DNA of 64,000 nucleotides from Campylobacter concisus (GCF_003048535.1 NZ_PIRQ01000004.1:116041-180040), one strand, 5' to 3'. Positions 55,376 through 64,000 are shown, counted from the stretch's first letter. Notes: a model not told the origin generated them from the sequence alone. Numbers and translations: made by a program.

Positions 55376-56344
55376 TTATTTTAAAATAACAAAACCAAGA
55401 CCAAATTTATCAGTATGCCTATTATAATCAATCAAACTCTCGCCATATCCCGTAAAATACTGCAAATAGCCATAAACTCCGGTTGAGAAGATAGGAAACA
55501 TATATGAAATTTCAGCAGCACCTTTATTTGTTTTATCAAAATGTAAGTTATTTCTTAGCATTAGGCTAAAAATGTGATCATTAAGGTTGTAGCTAAGCCT
55601 TACATCGCCATGCCCGATGTATTTTAATATATCTTTATTATCGCCCTTATTGCCCACTACCATCCAAGCTCTTGGCGAAATGCTAAGCTTGCCAAAAACA
55701 AAATCACTTTGCAAATAAGCTCTATTCCAGCTTCTTGAATTGCTACCATCTCGTCCATTTGACTCATGCAAAAGTCCAAATTTTAGGTTTTTTACACCTA
55801 TTTGCTCCAAATATTTTGGCGAAGCAAAATTTAGAAAAATTTCTGGCTGATAGTTTGTCTCACGAAACGGCGCTGAAGTTCTTGTTATCTGCCACCAAGA
55901 TGTCTGCGTGTAGGCTGCCACAAGGCTCTCTCTAAGTCCAAACAGGTCATAAAACAACGGCTTTGCAAGGCTTATTTGAAACTTAGTTTCAACACTTTTT
56001 CGCTCATCGTTTGGCACATTTTTAGCATAAGTTACTGGCAAAAGGTAGTTAAATTTATAAAGCTCGATACCAAGCGCATTTTGTAAATTTTTACCACTTT
56101 TATCTTCTCTTAAAAGATCGGCTTGCTTTAACTTTGCCTCTCTTGGTACTAGCTCACTTGCTTGCACATTTTGTATCGCTTCTTGCTCGTTTAAAGAGCC
56201 TTTGGCTAGCTCTTTATAAATTTGCATCGCAGCCTTTATGTCGCCACTTTGCTCCAGCTCTTGTGCTCTTTTAAAATCATCCAGCCCACTTGCCATCAAA
56301 AAACTAAGGCCAAGGCTTAAAAATAATAAAATTTTACTCATCAT
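55376..56344 (-). CDS. pldA: Outer-membrane phospholipase A
   Basis: OMPLA hydrolyses phospholipids in the outer membrane and is linked to haemolysis in Campylobacter. The 322-residue protein has a signal peptide (KILLFLSLGLSFLMAS), a periplasmic lead region (about 20-100) and a beta-barrel. The catalytic His and Ser are in LLHESNGRDGSNSRSWNRAY, with the Asn of the triad in SWNR. A C-terminal hydrophobic strand (FGLGFVILK) closes the barrel. It overlaps the mobA stop by 11 bp. The start may be ATG at 56344 or 56341. Confidence 0.93.
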   Translation of the reverse strand: MMSKILLFLSLGLSFLMASGLDDFKRAQELEQSGDIKAAMQIYKELAKGSLNEQEAIQNVQASELVPREAKLKQADLLREDKSGKNLQNALGIELYKFNYLLPVTYAKNVPNDERKSVETKFQISLAKPLFYDLFGLRESLVAAYTQTSWWQITRTSAPFRETNYQPEIFLNFASPKYLEQIGVKNLKFGLLHESNGRDGSNSRSWNRAYLQSDFVFGKLSISPRAWMVVGNKGDNKDILKYIGHGDVRLSYNLNDHIFSLMLRNNLHFDKTNKGAAEISYMFPIFSTGVYGYLQYFTGYGESLIDYNRHTDKFGLGFVILK

Positions 56345-56909
56345 CTATCTTCTTTTCTTGGATTTTCTTTGCCATTTCGTATTCATCAGGGAAATTAACG
56401 TTAAAAAACTGCTCACTATCTTTAAAATTTACGACTTTGCATTTACAGCTTTTTCTCAAAAGTCCGATTTTATGCTCATTTTTTAAATAAAACTCATGAG
56501 CCAAAGTGGCAAGCCTTGGGCTAAAAAAACCACAAAGCGAGTGAATGTGCTCATTATCACTGGCCACGACCATGTCAAATTCATCTTTAAATTTAGCAAG
56601 CTCCTCTAAGCTTTTAAGATCAAAAAATGGCATATCAGCTGGTATCACAAAAATGCTATGATCAAAATTTTTAAGAATAGAGTAAAGTGCGAGCATTGGC
56701 GAATAGTTATCGTTATTTTCATCTTTTATAAGCTTTAGTGGCGGGCTAAATTTCTCAAATTTTGAGCTTACATAAACTTCGTCAAAAACTTTGCTAAATT
56801 TCGCAACCTCATAATGAGTAAGCGTCTTAAAACCACCAAATGGCAAAAGTGTCTTATCTTGCCCCATACGCGAGCTTTTGCCACCTGCTAAAATCACGCA
56901 AGTTTGCAT
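56334..56909 (-). CDS. mobA: Molybdenum cofactor guanylyltransferase
   Basis: MobA attaches GMP to molybdopterin to give the bis-MGD cofactor used by TtrA-like and formate dehydrogenase enzymes. The 191-residue protein has ILAGGKSSRMGQDKTLLPFGG at the N-terminus, the nucleotide-binding loop, VIPADMPFF for Mg2+, and the late FNVNFPDEYEMA. It overlaps pldA by 11 bp, a pairing also found in C. jejuni. Confidence 0.92.
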   Translation of the reverse strand: MQTCVILAGGKSSRMGQDKTLLPFGGFKTLTHYEVAKFSKVFDEVYVSSKFEKFSPPLKLIKDENNDNYSPMLALYSILKNFDHSIFVIPADMPFFDLKSLEELAKFKDEFDMVVASDNEHIHSLCGFFSPRLATLAHEFYLKNEHKIGLLRKSCKCKVVNFKDSEQFFNVNFPDEYEMAKKIQEKKIDDE

Positions 56910-57014
56910 CTTTTCCCTTAAGAAAGTTATGAGGCTAAATTTAGCTAAAAGCGGCTTTGATCTACCAAAAATATGTGATAAAAACTTATTTTTGTTTATA
57001 CTACTTGTGAAATT

Positions 57015-57503
57015 TTAAGCCTGCTTTGCCTTTTTCATTGTTAAAAATTCCTCGTAGCGACGATCAATGATGGCTTTGATCAAGGCATAGTTTTCTTGTG
57101 AGTTTTCTATATAAAAATAGGCGTTATCAAAGTATTTTTCACCAAATTTTTTCGAAACAAAATCCGTATAATCCTGCAAATACCAACCATACATTTTGGC
57201 AAATTTTGTCCGATCAGTCGTATAGTAAGCTTTTGCAAAGGCTTTACCAGCAGTATTTAGCTCCGCGCTTCCAAGTACGCCGTCCATAGCGTCAAAAAGA
57301 TACTGACGATAGTTAAAATTTTCGTCCATCTGTACTATATCGTCCGCAAAATCTGCCGCAAATTCCTTTGAATAAAATTTGTGTTCCATGCACCAGCGAA
57401 AGAAAAATGCAATGTGTGTCGCACCGTTTTCATGCGGTATATCAGTCGGCGCATCTTTTGCACCCCAATGCCATTTTGCTTTGTCATATACTATATCTGG
57501 CAT
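57015..57503 (-). CDS. DUF7832-like protein, possible orphan immunity protein
   Basis: A cytoplasmic protein of 162 residues. The start YDKAKWHWGAKDAP and ENGATHIAFFFRWCMEH recall a family (DUF7832) with members near polymorphic-toxin loci, in which Y-DxAxWHxGxxFP and GATHIGMFLxW are typical. No secretion signal, toxin gene or Rhs/CDI element is adjacent. The family match is from memory of the pattern and needs a profile search. It stands alone between mobA and the SemiSWEET gene. Confidence 0.55.
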   Translation of the reverse strand: MPDIVYDKAKWHWGAKDAPTDIPHENGATHIAFFFRWCMEHKFYSKEFAADFADDIVQMDENFNYRQYLFDAMDGVLGSAELNTAGKAFAKAYYTTDRTKFAKMYGWYLQDYTDFVSKKFGEKYFDNAYFYIENSQENYALIKAIIDRRYEEFLTMKKAKQA

Positions 57504-57600
57504 TTTTATCCTTTTAAAATGCTCAATTTTACTAAAACCATCTTAATCGCAGTAAAAATCATGGCTATTTTATCCATTTGCTTGCCATGATTAAAAAAGA

Positions 57601-57625
57601 TATAATGGCGCTTTTATTTAAGGAG
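57601..57625 (+). promoter_or_regulatory. SemiSWEET -10 box and ribosome site
   Basis: TATAAT at 57601-57606 and AAGGAG at 57620-57625 precede the ATG at 57631. Confidence 0.55.
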
Positions 57626-57630
57626 AAGCA

Positions 57631-57888
57631 ATGAGCGAAAAAAATCTACAAATTTTAGGCTGGATCGGCACATGCCTATCAGTTGTTATGTACTTTTCAT
57701 ACATCCCACAAATAATGGGCAACCTTGACGGCAACAAAACGCCTTTTATACAGCCACTAGCAGCCGCACTAAACTGCACAATCTGGACAAGCTACGGCCT
57801 ATTAAAAGCTAAAAAAGACTATCCACTTTCTGCTGCAAACTTTCCAGGCATAATCTTTGGTCTTTTGGCAACTATAACAGCGTTTTAA
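57631..57888 (+). CDS. SemiSWEET sugar transporter
   Basis: A three-helix membrane protein of 85 residues of the SemiSWEET/PQ-loop family, which works as a dimer to move sugars. The PQ motif is in MYFSYIPQIMGNLDG and the family's Trp-Tyr region is NCTIWTSYGLLKAKKDYP, with ANFPGIIFG in helix 3. Campylobacters use few sugars, so the substrate is unclear. It is a single-gene unit with its own promoter and terminator. Confidence 0.85.
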   Translation: MSEKNLQILGWIGTCLSVVMYFSYIPQIMGNLDGNKTPFIQPLAAALNCTIWTSYGLLKAKKDYPLSAANFPGIIFGLLATITAF

Positions 57889-57896
57889 TGCACCAT

Positions 57897-57957
57897 TTAG
57901 TTGTTGTGGCGATTTTACAATAAAACATTATTTGCTTCGCCGCAACAACTAATTTAT
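57897..57957 (+). terminator. Strong hairpin, SemiSWEET terminator
   Basis: TTAGTTGTTGTGGCGA (57897-57912) pairs with TCGCCGCAACAACTAA (57937-57952), 16 bp with one T-G pair, around a 24-base loop that can fold further (TTTTA/TAAAA). It lies 8 bases after the SemiSWEET stop and also at the 3' end of the convergent small gene, so it probably terminates both. Confidence 0.7.
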
Positions 57958-58420
57958 AGTGTTTGCGCTATTTTGGCTAACTTTTCTTTAATTATATTGC
58001 CTTTTGAGCTTAGCGAAAAGATCATTTGCACTAGCTCCTCAGTTGTTGCCTCTATTCTTTTGTCATCACTATCTAAAGTTCTGAATTTGTTTAGGATAAG
58101 CGGACCGAATTCTTGATATGTAGACATAAAATCCTTATAGTCCTCTTGCAGTTCTGGTGCGTAAAAACTAATAAGCGAGTGTAATTTACCAATTTCAAAT
58201 TTTGGATTTTCTATATTTAACTTTGGATTTATTAACGAAGCTACTTTGTAATGTATTCCCCCTAAAATATCCCCAACTATAATAAACGCTTCCTCTAGCT
58301 TTTGTCGCCTGAGTTTATTTTTCTCTTTTTTGTGTTTAGATTAGCGTACACCCATTGCGCACACATTGTTAGGACTGTACCAAGTATAATTTTCAATAAG
58401 TCAGATATCAAACTATCCAT
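57954..58420 (-). pseudogene. Small membrane-anchored protein split by a -1 frameshift (programmed or mutational)
   Basis: Starting from ATG at 58418-58420, the frame codes MDSLISDLLKIILGTVLTMC, a membrane helix, and stops after 41 residues at 58295. A second frame, -1 relative to the first, is open from about 58340 to the stop at 57954-57956 and encodes KLRRQKLEEAFIIVGDILG and 100 more residues with no start of its own near the junction. The junction lies in ACA AAA AAG, an A AAA AAG heptamer in the zero frame (58331-58325), the dnaX-type slippery site. A -1 slip there gives a continuous 155-residue protein. A one-base indel or sequencing error in the A tract is the plain alternative. The start is 8 bases after leuC, without a strong ribosome site. 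Confidence 0.6.
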
Positions 58421-58428
58421 ATTATTTT

Positions 58429-59694
58429 TTATAAGTCCCTTGGATCGGCGATTTTACCTGCTATGGCTGAGGCTGCTACAACTGCTGAGTTGGCTAGATA
58501 AATTTCACTCGTTCTATCGCCCATACGTCCTACGAAATTTCTATTTGTCGTCGAGATGCAGCGCTCATTTGCACCTAAAATTCCCATATATCCGCCAAGA
58601 CAAGCGCCACAAGTTGGATTGCTCACAACCGCTCCTGCTTCGATGAAAATGTCAATTAAGCCCTCTTTTTCGGCAGCTCTTGCGATCTTTTGCGTCGCTG
58701 GAGTGATGATAAGCCTTGTTTTGCGGGCTACTTTTTTGCCTTTTAAAATTTGTGCTGCGATACGTAGGTCGCTTAGACGGCCATTTGTGCATGAACCGAT
58801 AAATGCTTGATCGATAGCTAAATCGTCACGAACCGCCTGTCTTACGCTCTTGCCATTGCTTGGTAAAAATGGATATGCGATGACTGGATCAAGGTTTGTA
58901 ACATCGATCTCTAAAATTTTGTCGTATTTTGCGCCCTCGTCTGAGTAGAAAAATTTTGGTTTATCACGTAAATTTTTATCTTTTAAAAACTCTTTTGTGA
59001 TCTCATCAACCGCGATGATACCGCTCTTTGCACCAGCTTCGATCGCCATATTACACATTGAAAATCTATCATCCATGCTAAGGCCCTCTATCACCTCGCC
59101 ACTAAACTCAAGCGCCTTGTAAAGTGCACCATCAACGCCTATTTGACGGATGATCTCAAGGATAAGGTCCTTACCGTAGACGTGCTTATCAAGCTTGCCT
59201 TTAAATATGACTTTAATGCTCTCAGGCACTTTAAACCAGTTTTTACCAGTGATCATCGCATAAGCTAGGTCAGTACTACCCATACCAGTGCTAAACGCTC
59301 CAAGAGCGCCGTGTGTACAGGTGTGGCTGTCTGCGCCGATGATGACGTCACCTGGGATGACTAGCCCCTTTTCAGGCAAAAGTGCATGCTCGATGCCCAT
59401 ATCTTTTTCATCAAAATAGTTTTTAAGGTCGTGTTTGTAGGCAAATTCGCGTGAAATTTTGGCTTGATTTGCGCTTAGGATATCTTTTGTCGGGATGTAG
59501 TGATCCATCACTATGGCAAAGCCGTCTGGGCTAGCTAGCTTTTTAGCGCCGCTTCGCTCAAACTGCTTGATCGAAATAGGCGTCGTGATGTCATTGCCTA
59601 TGATCATATCGATCTTGCTTTCGATGATCTCTCCTGCGCCCACCTCTTTGCCAACGTGATCTGAAAATATTTTCTCGGTGATAGTTTGTTTCAT
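58429..59694 (-). CDS. leuC: 3-isopropylmalate dehydratase large subunit
   Basis: LeuC isomerises isopropylmalate in leucine synthesis with the LeuD small subunit, which is not in the window. The 421-residue protein is the short HacA-like type: DHYIPTKD, GADSHTCTHGALGAFSTGMG, the cluster cysteines in SCTNGRLSDLR and NPTCGACLGG, and NRNFVGRMGD near the end. The unlinked small frameshifted gene follows by 8 bp. Confidence 0.93.
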   Translation of the reverse strand: MKQTITEKIFSDHVGKEVGAGEIIESKIDMIIGNDITTPISIKQFERSGAKKLASPDGFAIVMDHYIPTKDILSANQAKISREFAYKHDLKNYFDEKDMGIEHALLPEKGLVIPGDVIIGADSHTCTHGALGAFSTGMGSTDLAYAMITGKNWFKVPESIKVIFKGKLDKHVYGKDLILEIIRQIGVDGALYKALEFSGEVIEGLSMDDRFSMCNMAIEAGAKSGIIAVDEITKEFLKDKNLRDKPKFFYSDEGAKYDKILEIDVTNLDPVIAYPFLPSNGKSVRQAVRDDLAIDQAFIGSCTNGRLSDLRIAAQILKGKKVARKTRLIITPATQKIARAAEKEGLIDIFIEAGAVVSNPTCGACLGGYMGILGANERCISTTNRNFVGRMGDRTSEIYLANSAVVAASAIAGKIADPRDL

Positions 59695-59778
59695 AAATTT
59701 CCTTTAAATTTTTGAGGCGATTTTAACGAAAATTGCTAAATTTAAAGAAAATTTACTAAGCCAAAAGGCCTAGTAAAT

Positions 59779-61908
59779 TTAGAATTTAACGCTAGCAGTC
59801 AGCATAAACTGGCGAGCATAGCCCGGTTGTATCGGTATGATATTAGCATCTGTACCAGTAGATGAGGACGTATAATAAAGCTTGTCGGTCAAGTTTTTGA
59901 CGTTAAAGGCGAAATTTGTCTCATACCCCGCGATTTTGGTATCGTAGCTGATGAAAGCATCATAAACAACTGCACTATCCATCTTAAATGCCGTTCCTGC
60001 TGGTACGGCAGATAAATTTGTCCTCATATAGTATGTATACCACGAGCCAAAATATCTAGCTCCACCGCCGATCCTTAGACCTTTTACGCCTAGGTGGCTA
60101 AAGTCGTAGTTGGCAAAGAGGCTGGCTTGGTGCTTTGGCGTAGCTTCTAGCGGTTTGCCCACTAGCACGGCAAACGCGCCGCTATCCTTGCGCACCTCAG
60201 TTTTTGTGAATGCGTAGCTAGCGCCCACGCTTAGTCCCTGCGTCACGCGGCCGTTAAAGTCAAACTCAAATCCTCTAGAGCGCGCCTCGCCCACTGGCGT
60301 ACTCACGCCACTTACGGTTCGCATGATGTTTTTCTTATTGATATTAAAAACCGCCGCACTAGCCGTTATGCTATCGTTTTGGAATTTAGATCCAAACTCT
60401 ATACTTTTGCCCTCTTCAGGCTTTATATCGCCGATATCGCCTTTCATAGCCATTTGCGGATTGAAACTTTGTGCATAGTTGGTATAGACCGACCACTGAG
60501 GCGTTAGTAGATATAAAAGCCCAGTTTGCCACGTAAATTTGCCATCTTGCTGATCTGTGCTATTTGGTCCGCTAGTTGTGCCTCGAGCTACCTGATCGTA
60601 GTATTCATACCTAGTTCCTAAAGAGTAGATCAAGTTTTCAGTTAAATTTATGCTATCTTGTGCGTAAAATCCGATAGTTTTTAGCTTTTGATACTGAATG
60701 CCGGAGGCTCGGTCGGACGGATAGGCGACCGTGCCGTAGACTGGACTGTAGATATTTATCGGGAAATTTTTGTGCGTCGTGCCTGAGTTGAAGCTGTTTA
60801 GCGCGCCGGGTCTATAGCGGTAGTACTCCTTTGCGTCGATGCCAAAGAGTAAGTTATGCTCTATCTCGCCAGTTTTAACGTAGCCGTTTAAATTTAATGA
60901 TCCAGCATGCGTGCGGTGGATAAATCCGTCATACGCCTCGTTTCGTCTAGCCGCAACGCCCGTGTTTAAATTTACATTCATTAGCCTTATGTGGCCGTAC
61001 TCGTGCTTTGAGCGGGAAAACGCGTAAGCGCCGCGCAGTAGCCAGTCTTCGCCGATATTTTTTTCAAAATTTACGTCCACGGTGTCAAGCTTTGTTTTTA
61101 GCTTATTAAATGGCTCGTCAAGGCGTCTTTTCTTATCTATCGGCAGTAGCTTGCCAGTGCTTGGAATGAGATACATACCTCGGTCGATCGGATCGGTCGA
61201 GCGTGTGTGCACATAAGCCAAATTTATGCGGTAATCATCGGCTTTATACGAAAGTGAGGGTGCAAAGAGAACATTTTTATATTCGCCAAACTCTCTCCAG
61301 TAGTCCTTTTACATAGTATCAAATATAAATCTATACGCAAACCCGCTCTCCGCAATAGGTCCTGTGGTGTCAAAGCCTGTATTCCAGTAGTTGCGGTTGC
61401 CGATGCCCGCCCAAATTTCGTTTGAGAAGTCGTATTTTGGCTTTTTGGTGACCATATTTATGATGCCGCCAGGTTCTTGCGCGCCGTAGAGCAAGCTAGC
61501 CGGGCCTTTTAGTACCTCGACGCTTTCTACGGTTTTGTTAAAGCTATGCATGACGCTAGCAGGCACCCCGTTTCGCATGATCGAGCCGTCGCGTCCACCG
61601 CCAAATCCCCTTTTTATGATCGAGTCAAAGATGCCGCCCGTGGTGTTGCCGTAGCTAACGCCACTCACGTTTTGAAGGCTCTCAGCTAGGGTCTCTGGCT
61701 TTTTATCCTTTAGCTGCTGCTGGGTTACAACGTTTACCGTCTGCGGGATCTCAAGAATTGGCGTATTTGTCTTGCCCACCTCACTCGTTGTGGCTCTGTA
61801 ACCATCGTCTGCGCTATCTTCTACACTGATCCCATCCAAGCTTACATCAGTAGCATTTAAAGCAGAAATAGCAAAACAAAGCACCGCACTAATGCGAAAT
61901 TTATTCAT
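59779..61908 (-). pseudogene. TonB-dependent siderophore receptor with an in-frame stop
   Basis: A full-length receptor of about 708 residues interrupted by one TAA at 61309-61311. The first 199 residues hold the signal peptide and plug (SLDGISVEDS; QTVNVVTQQQLKDKKPETLAE; GPASLLYGAQEPGGIINMVTKKP). The same frame resumes without shift as KDYWREFGEYKNVLFAPSLSY and continues through the barrel to a C-terminal aromatic strand (ARQFMLTASVKF). TAC to TAA would explain the lesion. No other damage is seen, so the break is recent, or an assembly error. It is iron-regulated judging from the Fur box. TonB receptors of this type import ferric siderophores; the ligand is unknown. Confidence 0.88.
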
Positions 61909-61939
61909 TTATCATCCCTTAAAGAAAATTTAATATTAT

Positions 61940-61958
61940 AAAAATAGTTATCATTATA
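61940..61958 (-). promoter_or_regulatory. Fur box ahead of the siderophore receptor
   Basis: On the minus strand TATAATGATAACTATTTTT resembles the 19-base Fur consensus GATAATGATAATCATTATC, with the core ATAATGATAA fully matched. It lies about 35 bases upstream of the receptor start, where it could block transcription when iron is plentiful. Confidence 0.6.
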
Positions 61959-62129
61959 TAAAAATATATTTTAAATTTTTATGAAAAAAATTTACGAAAA
62001 ATTTATATTTTAATAACATTACAAATAAAACATTTGTAAAAATTAAACATGGATCAGAAAATAGTTTTTTACTATTCTTTCATAGCCAGTGATAAAGCTT
62101 TTATTAAAACATTTTTGCAACATTTCTGA

Positions 62130-62135
62130 TATAAT
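62130..62135 (+). promoter_or_regulatory. NFACT gene -10 box (leaderless start)
   Basis: TATAAT ends six bases before the ATG at 62142, and no ribosome site lies between. Transcription would begin at or next to the A of the start codon, so the mRNA would be leaderless. Confidence 0.5.
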
Positions 62136-62141
62136 CCCCAC

Positions 62142-63464
62142 ATGAAGTACGCACATTTAGTTCAAATAGCAAGTTATTTATCAAATTTTACAAAGATAAA
62201 CCAAGCAAAACGCATTAATGATATGGCTATTTTAATCGAATTTAATGGTGAGAAGATCATCTTTGATCTAAACAAATCAAACTCTGCTATCTACAAAGAT
62301 GACGAGTTAAAAGAAGCAAAAATTTATCAAGCACCATTTGATAATGTCCTAAAAAAGCGCTTTAACGCCTCGCATATAAAAAGCGTTGAGTGCTTAAAAG
62401 ATAATAGAATTTTAAAATTTATCTGCACGCAAAGTGGCTCATATAAAAGTGAAAATTTTATCCTCTATCTTGAATTTACTGGCCGCTTTACAAATGCTGT
62501 AATAACTGATGGAAACAACGTAATAATCGAGGCACTAAGGCATATCGATAATAGCTACCGCAAAATAGAAACTGGCGAAGTTTTAAGGGAACTTCCAGTC
62601 ATCGCTATCAAAGAAAAACCGTGCGAGCCCATAACTGACTTTGAGGCGTTTTTTAAGAGTGAAGCGGCCAGAGTAAATGAATCCAGGATAGCTAGCTTAA
62701 AAGAGGCAAAGCTCGTAAGCGTACAAAAAAAGATAGATAGCATGAGCGAAATTTTAAACTCGCTTGAAGATAAAGATGAGCTGATGAGAAAGAGTGAAGA
62801 AGCTGCAAATTTAGGATCACTTTTGCTTGCAAATCTAGGGAATTTTAAGGGCTATGAGAGGGAAATTTGTCTAAAAGATTTTGATGGCAACGAGATAAAA
62901 TTAACTCTTAGCGATACTCCAAAAAACAGCGCAAATGAGTTTTACGCAAAATCAAAAAAGCTTCGCGCAAAAGCCCTTGGCGTGGAGATAGAAAAGAGAA
63001 ATTTAAGCGAAAAGATCGAGTTTTTTGAAGGATTAAAATCTCTTTTAAAAGAAGCGAACAGTCTTTATGAGCTTGAAATTTTAAGCCCAAAAAACAAGGC
63101 AAAACAAAAAGAACGTCATGTAAAAGATGTGAGTGAAAATGCTGAAATTTTTTACGTTAGAGAGTTTAAGATTTTAGTTGGTAGAAACGAAAAAGGCAAT
63201 ATAAATTTGCTTGACCTTGCCAAAAAAGACGATATATGGTTACATCTAAAGGATACCCCAAGCGCTCATGTCATTATTAAAACAAACAAGAGCAAGGTAC
63301 CCGAAGATGCGCTAAAAATGGCAGCTAAATTCTGCGTAGAATTTAGCGTAAAAGGAGCTGGCAGATACGAGGTGGACTACACCAAACGCGAAAATTTAAA
63401 ACGTGAAAACGGTGCAAATGTCACTTATACGAACTATAAAACTATCATCATAAATAAAGGCTAA
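62142..63464 (+). CDS. NFACT-family protein (RqcH/FbpA-like)
   Basis: A 440-residue NFACT protein. The family includes RqcH, which adds alanine tails to stalled nascent chains, and proteins once called fibronectin-binding. The N-terminal NFACT-N domain (about 1-150) is followed by coiled-coil segments (about 165-290) and the NFACT-R domain at the end (FYVREFKILVGRNEKGNINLL, then DIWLHLKDTPSAHVIIKTN). It is shorter than Bacillus RqcH (about 570) because the middle region is reduced, as in other Campylobacter (Cj1349c). The RNA-binding motif is intact, but alanine-tailing activity is not shown here. Confidence 0.85.
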   Translation: MKYAHLVQIASYLSNFTKINQAKRINDMAILIEFNGEKIIFDLNKSNSAIYKDDELKEAKIYQAPFDNVLKKRFNASHIKSVECLKDNRILKFICTQSGSYKSENFILYLEFTGRFTNAVITDGNNVIIEALRHIDNSYRKIETGEVLRELPVIAIKEKPCEPITDFEAFFKSEAARVNESRIASLKEAKLVSVQKKIDSMSEILNSLEDKDELMRKSEEAANLGSLLLANLGNFKGYEREICLKDFDGNEIKLTLSDTPKNSANEFYAKSKKLRAKALGVEIEKRNLSEKIEFFEGLKSLLKEANSLYELEILSPKNKAKQKERHVKDVSENAEIFYVREFKILVGRNEKGNINLLDLAKKDDIWLHLKDTPSAHVIIKTNKSKVPEDALKMAAKFCVEFSVKGAGRYEVDYTKRENLKRENGANVTYTNYKTIIINKG

Positions 63465-63467
63465 AAA

Positions 63468-63812
63468 ATGGCTGTAACACCTTTAGGAAATAGTAACTTT
63501 ATAAATCAAAACGCACCAGTAGTGTCGCAAGTGCATGCAAATCAACAAGCTAGATTTGATATGCAGTCTTTGATGGCAGCTGAGCTTGCCTCGCAACAAA
63601 GTGAAGAGATCAAAGAGGTGCGTCCGATGGAAGAGTCTTATAAAATAGACCCTGAAAAAGAACATGAACGCCAAAAAAATGAAGAAGAGGCAAGTGAGTT
63701 TGAGAGTGAAAAACAAAATTCAAGAGATAGTGACGAAGAAAATTTGGACGATACAGCAGATAATGAGGAAATAGTACCTAGCGAACATCACATGCTTGAC
63801 ATAACTATTTGA
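63468..63812 (+). CDS. Hypothetical acidic protein
   Basis: An unrecognised 114-residue protein. The N-terminus (VTPLGNSNFINQNAPVVSQV) is uncharged and the rest is a very acidic, Glu/Asp/Ser-rich region, likely disordered, ending HHMLDITI. It lies 3 bases after the NFACT stop and its own stop overlaps the next start as TGATG, so it is co-transcribed with both. No function can be given. Confidence 0.65.
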   Translation: MAVTPLGNSNFINQNAPVVSQVHANQQARFDMQSLMAAELASQQSEEIKEVRPMEESYKIDPEKEHERQKNEEEASEFESEKQNSRDSDEENLDDTADNEEIVPSEHHMLDITI

Positions 63813-64000
63813 TGCCTAAACACCCCAGCCCCATAAACACCACGTCTCAAGTCAGTGATACTCCCCAACACCTAACCCTCCTTCAAATTTTTAACGCAGT
63901 AAATAATAAAGAAAAACTTTTTAAGATCCACTCTGACTCACCTAAAGCTTGCCCACTTGGTGGCAAGATCGAGGGACTTTTAACCAACCACTTCCTAAAA
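63812..64000 (+). CDS. Hypothetical protein, 3' end outside window
   Basis: The first 63 codons of a gene whose ATG overlaps the previous stop (TGATG at 63810-63814). The visible protein begins MPKHPSPINTTSQVSDTPQH, with no signal peptide, and is cut by the right edge. The family cannot be identified from this fragment. Tight overlap with the acidic protein gene suggests they work together. Confidence 0.6.
   Translation, partial: MPKHPSPINTTSQVSDTPQHLTLLQIFNAVNNKEKLFKIHSDSPKACPLGGKIEGLLTNHFLK

Noticed and set aside
61309..61311. Selenocysteine codon in the TonB receptor, given selC in the window
   Set aside because: The codon is TAA, not TGA, and no SECIS-like hairpin follows.

Overview
The window looks like a chromosomal segment of a Campylobacter, most like C. 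concisus. The species is inferred from gene content and cannot be proven from this sequence alone. The DNA is AT-rich, genes are tightly packed, and many start codons overlap the previous stop. Lineage markers are a single XerH-type recombinase, a futalosine-pathway MqnD, flagellin next to a nonulosonic-acid cluster, and an MlaA-MlaC-RND lipid transport set. No rRNA, CRISPR array, prophage or insertion sequence was seen.

Layout. 1-7.2 kb: a truncated EamA permease, three overlapping lipoprotein genes (CsgG-like, DUF4810, GNA1162-like), a MATE exporter, accB-accC, a DUF3737 protein and dcd. 7.3-17.9 kb: a ten-gene plus-strand run holding a Maf flagellin glycosyltransferase and a full CMP-legionaminic acid pathway (legB, legC, legH, legI, legG, ptmE, ptmF, legF, ptmA). 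A good sigma-54 promoter match lies in front of it. 18.0-19.6 kb: a convergent flagellin gene with a near-consensus sigma-28 promoter and its own terminator. 19.7-24.6 kb: topA, then bioB-crcB flanked on both sides by copies of two structured non-coding repeats. 24.7-30.1 kb: an antiporter, gltA, cysQ, a methyltransferase and a peroxiredoxin.

30.1-33.6 kb is a molybdate operon (modE, modA, a TOBE protein, modC, modB). 33.7-37.5 kb is the MlaA-MlaC-RND operon. At 38.15 kb lies a selenocysteine tRNA gene, beside a second ModA/ModB-like pair that has no ATPase. 39.7-48.5 kb is housekeeping: nicotinate phosphoribosyltransferase, mqnD, fliQ, murB, recA, eno, a DivIC/FtsL-like protein, an AMIN protein and xerH. 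48.7-52.5 kb holds a two-gene Tat-exported molybdoenzyme (TtrBA-like). 52.7-55.2 kb is a glycerate kinase and GntP permease pair. Then come pldA, mobA, a DUF7832-like protein, a SemiSWEET, a small gene split by a frameshift, leuC, a TonB-dependent receptor broken by one in-frame stop, an NFACT protein, and two unknown genes, the last cut by the window edge.

Two themes recur. One is flagellar glycosylation, with sugar synthesis, transfer and flagellin side by side under flagellar-type sigma factors. The other is molybdenum and selenium metabolism: molybdate uptake and sensing, cofactor nucleotide attachment (MobA), a molybdoenzyme and tRNA-Sec. The items most worth a second look are the paired hairpin repeats around bioB-crcB, the small membrane gene with an A AAA AAG slippery heptamer at its frameshift, the broken siderophore receptor under a Fur-like box, the sigma-54 promoter of the legionaminic cluster, and the ATPase-less ModAB pair beside selC.
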